Shown one piece after another: positions 1 through 5,539 of a stretch of 5,642 nt of DNA. The stretch spans positions 1 through 5,642 of the forward strand of contig JAJYOO010000191.1 in assembly GCA_021796155.1 (NCBI GenBank), read 5' to 3'. This stretch comes from Chloroflexota bacterium. Lineage in GTDB: Bacteria > Chloroflexota > Anaerolineae > Anaerolineales > Villigracilaceae. Under the pieces are notes generated by a model, which ran no database searches, was not told the DNA's origin, and worked only from the letters and a program-made list of their open reading frames with translations. Position 1 is the stretch's first letter. Every line of letters begins with the position of its first letter. The translations under genes and the position numbers were made by a program.

Positions 1-2385
1 GCAAATGCGCGAGAAATCTTTGGTTTTGAAGAGTCTCAGGAAGCTGAGGATGCCGTTGCAAGAATAACTTTGATCAAACGGAATGGATGGCTGCCGGTCG
101 CTGACGAGATTGAAGTAATCCTGGTTCGGCCACCACATGCGAATGTAATCAATGCGATAGTAATCCGAACCGAGAGCCGCATCAATCTTATCGAAGTTCT
201 TCGAGTCGACGATCACGATGGTTGAGTCGCGCAGGGCGCGCGTGGGTTGGTCGAACGAATGCTGGTTCGTGAAATCGCGCAGATACCAGACGAACGGCCA
301 CGATACGCCCGTATCCGGCGCACTGGCATCATAAGCAATATTGATTCCCATGCCGCCGGTTGTGCGTTCGGAAATTTCAGTTGCCTGGCTGATTACATCC
401 TTTACGCCTTGAGCGGCGTGAGCATAGACAAGGTATTCGGTGGCGTCGTTGTAATCAATGTAAGAAGCCCTGAACGCGGCGCGGACTGTCAATATTGCCA
501 TGATGGTGAAGAATGCCAGGATAAAAGCGTTGGCAATTTGTCTGCCCGCCCAGTCGCGCAGCAAATAGATCAAACCAAGCGCGCTTGCTATCGCAACGAT
601 GGCGGGTAGCAGGAATGCCATCGTATTTTCCAGTTGCAGCAAGTCGCCGCCTTGAAATGGAGGGGTTGGACTGAGCAAGGCGATCATGGCTGCGGCAAAA
701 CTCGTAAAGAAAATAAAGACTGCGGCAAGTGCGAGCAATGCTTTCTGCTGGAGAAGTTTTTGCCAATCCGTTGTATCAATGATGTAGCCGAGTCCCCAGC
801 CCGCGAACAAAATCATTGGCCAGGTCAGGTGATAGGTAAGCCAGGGCATCTTTTCGCCCGCGATACTGAACGCGGTGATGCTGGCTACGATCCAATAAAT
901 CAATAATGGGAAGGTGTTGTGGAAATTGGCTTCCTCGGTTGAGATGGGCTGCACATTCGGTGCGAGTTCAACATCGTCAGCTTGTTCGATTCTTCGCGTG
1001 GGCTTGCGGCGCAACGCTAGGATAAGCGCAAGGATCGAGCCGAGGAATGGAAGGAATTCATAAATCGGAATTTGAATCAACAAATAGTAATACCACGGCT
1101 GGCTGCCGCGTTGGACTGCTTGTTGTGCGAGCCAATAACCAAGCGAACCGACTACACCTGTGAAGAAACCATCTGTGTTGGTGAAGACCGTCGTGTAGAA
1201 AACGGTGTACGGAATCCAAAACGTAAGCGCGTATTTCCACCAATCTTTGTTCCAGATTTGGCCGATGGCAATGGAGATTGCGAAGAAGGCCGCTACAAAC
1301 AATCCAATAACCATTACGGAGTGCGGCGTCAGCGCCTGGACTTCCGGCGCGGTCGTCGGGATTGTAGTTTGCAGCCAGTTTTGCAGAAACTTGATGGGGA
1401 AGGGCGTGAGCATCGGCAGGACAAATGTGCCCGCCAAAATCAGCATGTCAAAAGAACGTTCGGTTTTGATTCGTTCCCATGTATACCCCCGGACGAGGAA
1501 ATATCCAGCCGCGGCCATTGCTACGAGTCCGCCAAGGAGGAGGATGGCAGCGGGCGAGGCCGCTCCCGATGTCGGTTGAAGCGGTGAAGTCGTCGCAGAA
1601 GGATTCGCCGGGGCGGCGACTTCCGTCGAACCAAGCACGCCTGCTTTGCCGCTGGCAATTCCAAATCCCGCGCCGATGCCGAGCAGTAAAATCCCAACTG
1701 CGAGCGCAATAATAAAAACACGGTAGGCCAGTACATCATCCCAGGTTTTGCGCGTCACACGTGCGATGAAATAAATCGCAAGGAAAATCAAAAGCTCGGC
1801 GGTGTACATGAACGAAGTTTCTTTGTCCGTGAAATGGATGACCAGCGCAATGGCCAGCCAGTAAAGATATTTCCGTTGACCGCTTTCAAAATACCGGAGC
1901 ACGATGTAAAGCATCAGGACGCCGGAGAAAACTGCATAAGCGTCTTCACGAACATAGCGTCCATAGAACAACATGATGGGTGAGATTACCATCATGACGC
2001 CAGCGATGAGCCCGCCGGTCTTACCGAGATAGCGCCGCCAATACCATGCCATCGAAATGGTCGCAATGCTGAACAATGCAGCTGGGATGCGAGCTGTAAA
2101 ATCGTTCGGGCTAAACAGGAAATAGGAAAGGGCGATCAAATGGAATTGCAGCGGCCCGTGCATCATTGGGTTGTGCTGATATCCATCGCCTTTATAAAGA
2201 AGCCATGAGAAATAGGTGTGCAGGCTTTCATCGTGACTCATTACGCGCGCGCCGAGATTGTAGAAACGCGAGATGAAAGCCACCAGAATGATGACTGCAA
2301 AAATGGCAACTTCTCTTGTGATTGCGGGGAATGCTGGGTGAATGGGCTGTTCAAGCCAGGATTTATTTTCTTGGTTTGCTTCCAT
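1..2385 (-). CDS. TIGR03663 / Agl23-like GT-C-type multi-pass membrane glycosyltransferase (3'-truncated by window edge)
   Basis: The frame is open from ATG at 2385 to base 1 (795 codons) with no stop, so the C-terminus lies outside the window. The protein has an N-terminal cytoplasmic tail, a first membrane segment at about residues 24-41, and roughly 14-18 hydrophobic segments up to about 635, followed by a mainly soluble C-terminal part. The first outer loop has S50-H-D-E-S (D52, E53) and then HNPMMHGPLQFH at 71-82. Residues E147-D148 follow the next segments, and GEKMPW is at 510-515. This set is typical of the TIGR03663 family (flippase-activity-associated protein Agl23), related to GT-C transferases, where the first-loop acidic pair is thought to bind metal and a lipid-linked sugar donor. 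A Pro/Ser/Thr/Ala-rich loop at about 253-279 is probably a variable insertion. The substrate cannot be told from sequence. It has its own promoter and only a weak AAGAG 6 nt before the start. Confidence 0.87.
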   Translation of the reverse strand, partial: MEANQENKSWLEQPIHPAFPAITREVAIFAVIILVAFISRFYNLGARVMSHDESLHTYFSWLLYKGDGYQHNPMMHGPLQFHLIALSYFLFSPNDFTARIPAALFSIATISMAWYWRRYLGKTGGLIAGVMMVISPIMLFYGRYVREDAYAVFSGVLMLYIVLRYFESGQRKYLYWLAIALVIHFTDKETSFMYTAELLIFLAIYFIARVTRKTWDDVLAYRVFIIALAVGILLLGIGAGFGIASGKAGVLGSTEVAAPANPSATTSPLQPTSGAASPAAILLLGGLVAMAAAGYFLVRGYTWERIKTERSFDMLILAGTFVLPMLTPFPIKFLQNWLQTTIPTTAPEVQALTPHSVMVIGLFVAAFFAISIAIGQIWNKDWWKYALTFWIPYTVFYTTVFTNTDGFFTGVVGSLGYWLAQQAVQRGSQPWYYYLLIQIPIYEFLPFLGSILALILALRRKPTRRIEQADDVELAPNVQPISTEEANFHNTFPLLIYWIVASITAFSIAGEKMPWLTYHLTWPMILFAGWGLGYIIDTTDWQKLLQQKALLALAAVFIFFTSFAAAMIALLSPTPPFQGGDLLQLENTMAFLLPAIVAIASALGLIYLLRDWAGRQIANAFILAFFTIMAILTVRAAFRASYIDYNDATEYLVYAHAAQGVKDVISQATEISERTTGGMGINIAYDASAPDTGVSWPFVWYLRDFTNQHSFDQPTRALRDSTIVIVDSKNFDKIDAALGSDYYRIDYIRMWWPNQDYFNLVSDRQPSIPFDQSYSCNGILSFLRLFKTKDFSRIC

Positions 2386-2412
2386 GTTTGACTCTTGATA
2401 TAAGATTGGTTG

Positions 2413-2441
2413 ACTATAATTCAAAGCACATGTTCTGACAA
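2413..2441 (-). promoter_or_regulatory. Sigma-70-type promoter for the TIGR03663 membrane-protein gene
   Basis: On the minus strand a -35 hexamer TTGTCA (2436-2441, 5 of 6 to consensus) is separated by exactly 17 nt from a -10 hexamer TATAGT (2413-2418, 5 of 6). Transcription would begin near 2406, giving a leader of about 20 nt before the ATG at 2385. It lies in the 158-nt gap after rlmN, so the membrane-protein gene is probably transcribed independently. A second -10-like TATACT with an upstream TG lies at 2510-2515 but has no matching -35. Confidence 0.55.
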
Positions 2442-2543
2442 GCAATACATTTGAGTACGCTTAATTGAATACGAATTGATTTTGTATTCTTTGTAGTCTG
2501 CGCGTAGCCAGTATAACAGAAGAACCAGTGGAAAGAGAAAACC

Positions 2544-3656
2544 TTAGATAGAAGAACCGGCCAATTGTCCGCACCCGGCCTGGATATCAATCCCGCGGCG
2601 CATTCGGATCGTGCATGGAATTCCAGCCTGCTCCAGCGATTCTTTGAATCTGGTTGCACGCTCGCGCGTGGTTGCCTGGCCCTCGTAACCTTTGGTGGGG
2701 TTGAGCGGAATTGCGTTCACGTGACACAACAAACCTTTGAGTCGCGCGGCAAGTTTGCGAGCTTCCTCCGGCGTGTCGTTGACTCCATTTATTAGCGCCC
2801 ATTCAAACGTAACGCGCCGTCCCGTTTGCTCAACGTAATAACGACAAGCATCCAACACTTCATCAATTGAATATTTTTTATTGATCGGCATCATGCTCAA
2901 GCGTAGGTTATCTTCTGCGGCATGGAGCGAAATGGCAAGATTGACCTGACGTTTTTCATCTGCGAAGCGCCTGATCTGCGGAACTAAACCAACGGTTGAG
3001 ATCGTGATTCGACGCGCGCCGAAGTTATATCCATCTGCGTCATTGAGTCTGTCAACTGCCGCCATTGTGTTTTCATAATTATGAAATGGTTCCCCCATGC
3101 CCATCACGACGATGTTCGTAACGAGTACTTCTTCTTTGCTCAACATGCGTGCGTAGTACATCACCTGCGCCACAATCTCGCCGCTGGAAAGATGACGCTT
3201 GAATCCCATCTGTCCCGTTGCACAGAAGACGCATCCCATCGCACAGCCGGCCTGTGTCGAGATGCAGAGCGTGCGGCGAGCCCCCCTCCGTCTCCCCCCA
3301 AATCCGACGCAGTCGGATTTGGGGGGAGTGTCCTGACCGAAGGGAATGGACAAGGGGGGCGGATCGCCATAACGCATCAACACCGCTTCGATGAGATGGC
3401 CGTCATGCAATTTGAACAACGTTTTGCGCGTCTGCTTATCGGACGAATCAAGATAGCGGACTGGCTCGATACCGAGGAAGTCAAGTTCGTTTCCAAGTTT
3501 CTCACGCAAGGTCTTTGGAATATTGGGGAACTGCGATGGCGAATCATAGAAATGCTGATATAAACCTTGCCACATTTGTTTTGCGCGGTAGGTGGGTTCT
3601 CCCCAACTCTGGAGTAAATCAGTCAGTTTAGGTAGGTCAAGATCGTAAATCAGCAC
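2544..3656 (-). CDS. rlmN: Dual-specificity RNA methyltransferase RlmN (radical SAM), with in-frame palindromic insertion
   Basis: RlmN uses S-adenosylmethionine and a [4Fe-4S] cluster to methylate C2 of A2503 in 23S rRNA and A37 of some tRNAs, in the cytoplasm. The 370-residue product has the N-terminal RNA-binding-type domain (about 1-95), the radical-SAM motif CxxxCxxC at C138, C142 and C145, the SAM-binding GMGEP at 186-190, and the C-terminal GIDIQAGCGQL with C362, the expected methyl-carrying cysteine. Asn/Pro-rich NAIPLNP is at 314-320. All key residues are present, so the enzyme is probably active. The start is GTG (3654-3656), 2 nt after the HAD stop codon, and has no clear Shine-Dalgarno, so translation is probably coupled. 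Residues 99-126 are a Pro/Gly/Arg-rich insertion, encoded by a palindromic element, between EAVLMRYGD and RRTLCISTQ, which are normally joined by a short loop. Without it the length (342) is in the normal range. Confidence 0.96.
   Translation of the reverse strand: MLIYDLDLPKLTDLLQSWGEPTYRAKQMWQGLYQHFYDSPSQFPNIPKTLREKLGNELDFLGIEPVRYLDSSDKQTRKTLFKLHDGHLIEAVLMRYGDPPPLSIPFGQDTPPKSDCVGFGGRRRGARRTLCISTQAGCAMGCVFCATGQMGFKRHLSSGEIVAQVMYYARMLSKEEVLVTNIVVMGMGEPFHNYENTMAAVDRLNDADGYNFGARRITISTVGLVPQIRRFADEKRQVNLAISLHAAEDNLRLSMMPINKKYSIDEVLDACRYYVEQTGRRVTFEWALINGVNDTPEEARKLAARLKGLLCHVNAIPLNPTKGYEGQATTRERATRFKESLEQAGIPCTIRMRRGIDIQAGCGQLAGSSI
3279..3362 (-). repeat. 84-bp palindromic element inserted in frame within rlmN
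   Basis: The core is a perfect inverted repeat: a 17-bp arm at 3292-3308, loop GCA at 3309-3311, and a 17-bp arm at 3312-3328, including runs of six C and six G. Outer 7-bp arms GCCCCCC (3280-3286) and GGGGGGC (3354-3360) also pair, and between them a smaller GTCC/GGAC pairing is possible at 3330-3351. The segment encodes exactly 28 residues (99-126 of RlmN) that match nothing in the family consensus, and removing it restores the usual RYGD-RRTLCIS junction. The edges are inferred from the protein alignment and may be off by a few bases; I see no clear target-site duplication. It looks like a non-autonomous REP/MITE-like element. No second copy is in this window. Confidence 0.85.
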
Positions 3657-3658
3657 TT

Positions 3659-4456
3659 TCAGATACCAACCAATTCAGACAAATCTTTTGCTATCAAATC
3701 CGGTTTTGGCTTCCATGCTTCTGCCTGCTCGCGCGTGCTGACGCCCGATAGCACCAGCACACATGGACATCCAATCGCCTGTCCCGCGGCGATGTCAGTC
3801 TCGAGCCTGTCGCCCACAACCAACGTTTCTTCTTTCTTTGTTCCCAATCGTTCAAGAGATAATTCCATCAAATATGGAAGCGGTTTGCCTGCATAAATCG
3901 GTTCGACATTTGTCGCGGTAGTGATGACGGATATCCACGCACCTGCTCCGGGGATTTCCCCGCGTGGGGTGGGGAAAGTTTTGTCCGGGTTAGTTGCGTA
4001 GAATGGAATGCCATGCCGCACCAACAGGGTCGCTTCGCGCATCTTGTCGAAGTTGATTTGACGATCAATTCCAACAACAACCGCTTGAGCTTGCTGTGCA
4101 TCATCAACAGATAAAGTATCAAACCCTTTGTCTTTCAGTGCATCGAAGACACCCGATTCGCCAACTGCAAAGATAAACCCACCGTTGGGAAATCTCTGCT
4201 TGAGCATGTGCGCGACGCCCAGTGACGACGTGACGACTTGCGAAGCATCAATTTTCACGCCGACGCGGGTAAGTGCTGCTACATATTCTTCGGGTGTGCG
4301 CGTGCCATTATTCGTTGCAAAAACAAATTTGATGCCTCGTTCTCGTATCCGTGCAAAGATGGCTGGCAGGTCGCCAATCGGAGAATCAGATTTCCAGATG
4401 ACGCCGTCCATGTCGAGAATGAGTCCGCGAATGGGATGAGAAAGTTTATCAAGCAT
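3659..4456 (-). CDS. HAD-superfamily subfamily IIA phosphatase (NagD / phosphoglycolate-phosphatase-like)
   Basis: This is a cytoplasmic phosphatase of 265 residues, the usual size of the NagD/AraL/4-nitrophenylphosphatase group. Motif I is LDMDGVIW with nucleophile D15 and acid/base D17. Motif II is ATNNGT with T48. Motif III is the lysine in AGKP (K191). Motif IV is VVGDRLETDI with D216 and D221, binding magnesium. A C2-type cap domain lies between motifs II and III (about 75-185), as in class IIA. Members dephosphorylate small molecules such as nucleotides, 2-phosphoglycolate, sugar phosphates or pyridoxal phosphate; the substrate cannot be assigned here. The gene ends 2 nt before rlmN, so the two form an operon. 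The start at 4456 leaves 10 residues before the motif I strand, which is normal. No Shine-Dalgarno is visible; a TATATT box lies just upstream. Confidence 0.93.
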   Translation of the reverse strand: MLDKLSHPIRGLILDMDGVIWKSDSPIGDLPAIFARIRERGIKFVFATNNGTRTPEEYVAALTRVGVKIDASQVVTSSLGVAHMLKQRFPNGGFIFAVGESGVFDALKDKGFDTLSVDDAQQAQAVVVGIDRQINFDKMREATLLVRHGIPFYATNPDKTFPTPRGEIPGAGAWISVITTATNVEPIYAGKPLPYLMELSLERLGTKKEETLVVGDRLETDIAAGQAIGCPCVLVLSGVSTREQAEAWKPKPDLIAKDLSELVGI

Positions 4457-4464
4457 GTGAGAAG

Positions 4465-4470
4465 AATATA
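4465..4470 (-). promoter_or_regulatory. Possible -10 element upstream of the HAD gene
   Basis: TATATT (5 of 6 to consensus) on the minus strand ends 8 nt before the ATG at 4456, a spacing similar to the DUF1028 promoter and compatible with a nearly leaderless transcript. I find no good -35 at 16-18 nt, so this is weak. The alternative is read-through from the DUF1028 gene across the structured spacer. Confidence 0.25.
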
Positions 4471-4490
4471 TTTCTGGATAAGTTTGTTAT

Positions 4491-4590
4491 CCCGCTGAGC
4501 GGAGGCTTTAGCTGAAGTCGAAGCGAAATTTACGGTAGCTTGCCCTTCGACTTACTCTTCGAGTACGATGTCGCTGTGCTTTGCTCAGGG
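4491..4590. repeat. REP-like compound palindromic spacer between the DUF1028 and HAD genes
   Basis: The 100-nt stretch is an imperfect palindrome. The inner arms AAGTCGAAG (4515-4523) and CTTCGACTT (4545-4553) are perfectly complementary. The outer ends carry GCTGAGC (4494-4500) and GCTCAGGG (4583-4590), which pair with interruptions. Small local hairpins also occur: CCGCT/AGCGG at 4492-4502 and TACTC/GAGTA at 4553-4565. Reading each half, a CCCTGAGC block and a GTCGAAGGG block appear separated by extra bases, as if a compact dyad had been broken up by insertions. It may be a degenerate dispersed repeat, a transcript-end structure for DUF1028, or an mRNA-processing site. No U-run follows it, and no protein is encoded. 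Confidence 0.55.
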
Positions 4591-4591
4591 A

Positions 4592-4613
4592 GATGCAGCA
4601 GTTTGTCTATTTC
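4592..4613 (+). repeat. 22-bp inverted repeat, copy 1 (over the DUF1028 stop codon)
   Basis: These 22 bases are exactly reverse-complementary to the final 22 bases of the window (5621-5642). They cover the last codon and TAG stop of the DUF1028 gene (4607-4609) and 15 nt beyond. On the 4613 side the match stops at once. On the 4592 side it may continue, because copy 2 runs into the window edge. Confidence 0.9.
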
Positions 4614-5473
4614 AATTTCTTCATCAAGTATTCCAACACCGGACCATCAATCCAGCCTTTATCGGGGTCGGCGCGCTCTTCGAAATTTTCGTTGCCAATG
4701 AACGCGCTGAACGCTTCCCGCGTTGCATCATCATATTCGCCATTGGTCGGCGTGTAATAACCGAGCCCCTTCATGATATTTTGAATATCTTTGACAACTT
4801 TCCCCTCAAGCATTACACGCTCTGACTTTGGACTTTTCCCGAAATACAAACGATGCAGTTCGATCAACTCTTCAAGCCGTGCAATTGGGTTCAGATGATC
4901 GTCCACGCGATAATCCATCCAGCGATCATTGTGTCCACCATAACCAGCTTTTGGCTTGACGATCAGAATCGCGGCAGATTGACGTCCGCGGCGATCACCG
5001 CCCGCGCGGCTGCCTGCATCCAAGGCGGCGAATAAGCGATCCGGCAATTCGCCTCGCGACTCAAGGAAAGCATGTTCCATTTTTCGAACGACTTCTGCGC
5101 CCGCTAAAATATTTCCCTGAATAGCGTAGCCAGGACCATTCAGACTACCAGCCCATTCATGACATGATTTGCCGGTGAACGAGGCTGATCCTCCTTTTGC
5201 GTCAACAAGGCCTACTTGCCGATGTTCGCGTTCGCGATCGTGCGATAGAAGCTTTGCGAGTGTTTCTTCTGCTGAAAGCCCGCTGGACATCATCTCGAGT
5301 CCACGTGGGCCATAGGTTGTATTTGCGTTTGCTTGTGTTGCAACGGCTCCAGCTTTAGCGCGTGCCCACGGCACGACTGCGCCGACCGCCGGAAACTTGG
5401 ACGCGACTGCGATGCCCCACGCCTGCGATTTTAGATCGCAGGCCACAATGGAAAATGTGGATACGTTAATCAT
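4607..5473 (-). CDS. DUF1028 family protein (Ntn-hydrolase-like) with C-terminal peptidoglycan-binding-like domain
   Basis: The 288-residue protein opens with STFSIVACD (5-13), then GIAVASKFPAVGAVVPWA (20-37) and GAVATQANANTTYG (42-55). It has GYAIQGNIL at 115-123 and GGDRRGRQSAAI at 158-169, the strongest hallmark of DUF1028. This family has an Ntn-hydrolase-like fold, but its reaction and substrate are not established. After about residue 212, a tail of about 70 residues (VKDIQNIMKGLGYY, then DDATREAFSAFIGNENFEER, and WIDGPVLEYL) resembles the putative peptidoglycan-binding domain often fused to DUF1028. There is no signal peptide, so secretion is not supported and a wall-binding role is doubtful. 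The start is fixed by the family N-terminus. A perfect TATAAT lies 7 nt upstream and there is no Shine-Dalgarno. The gene is followed by a 150-nt structured spacer, so co-transcription with the HAD gene is uncertain. Confidence 0.92.
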   Translation of the reverse strand: MINVSTFSIVACDLKSQAWGIAVASKFPAVGAVVPWARAKAGAVATQANANTTYGPRGLEMMSSGLSAEETLAKLLSHDREREHRQVGLVDAKGGSASFTGKSCHEWAGSLNGPGYAIQGNILAGAEVVRKMEHAFLESRGELPDRLFAALDAGSRAGGDRRGRQSAAILIVKPKAGYGGHNDRWMDYRVDDHLNPIARLEELIELHRLYFGKSPKSERVMLEGKVVKDIQNIMKGLGYYTPTNGEYDDATREAFSAFIGNENFEERADPDKGWIDGPVLEYLMKKLK

Positions 5474-5480
5474 TGATTGG

Positions 5481-5486
5481 ATTATA
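5481..5486 (-). promoter_or_regulatory. -10 element giving a probably leaderless DUF1028 transcript
   Basis: A perfect TATAAT on the minus strand is followed by only 7 nt before the ATG at 5473, so the usual start point would be at or within a base or two of the A of ATG. No Shine-Dalgarno fits in this space. The -35 position (about 5503-5510) falls in the hairpin at 5496-5516 and matches consensus poorly, so an activator or another sigma factor could be involved. Confidence 0.5.
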
Positions 5487-5495
5487 GCGCGCTAA

Positions 5496-5516
5496 GGGCG
5501 GGTCATTGACCCGCCC
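5496..5516 (-). terminator. GC-rich hairpin after clpP: terminator or operator
   Basis: A perfect 9-bp stem, GGGCGGGTC paired with GACCCGCCC, has a 3-nt loop and starts 23 nt after the clpP stop codon. Its stability and position suit a transcript end. However, the bases that follow on the minus strand are TTAGCGCGC rather than a U-run, so it is not a standard intrinsic terminator. It also covers the -35 region of the DUF1028 promoter, so a protein-binding operator or a REP element is an alternative. Confidence 0.4.
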
Positions 5517-5539
5517 CAGAGCATTTCAACAGAAACAGT

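Noticed and set aside
247..906. Overlapping plus- and minus-strand open frames
   Set aside because: They are antisense or out of frame to the TIGR03663 gene, which reads through the whole stretch with sensible membrane-protein sequence.
1072..1587. Open frame of 171 codons on the plus strand
   Set aside because: It lies opposite the continuous TIGR03663 coding frame, is rich in Arg, Glu, Asp and Cys without recognisable motifs, and is a typical shadow of a membrane-protein gene.
2467..2489. AT-rich inverted repeat GAATAC/GTATTC after rlmN as a terminator
   Set aside because: The stem is only 6 bp with an 11-nt loop, low GC content and no U-run on the minus strand; too weak to call.
2518..2559. 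Short direct repeat AGAAGAACC near the end of rlmN
   Set aside because: Two 9-nt copies, one inside the final rlmN codons; too short to support a functional repeat.
3081..3563. 160-codon open frame on the plus strand opposite rlmN
   Set aside because: rlmN has full family motifs in the other strand; this frame is explained as its shadow, extended by the GC-rich palindrome.
4457..4606. A clpP pseudogene fragment between the DUF1028 and HAD genes, suggested by the 22-bp match
   Set aside because: Reading the plus strand upstream of the match gives a Cys/Arg-rich string with no ClpP similarity, so only the 22 bp are shared.
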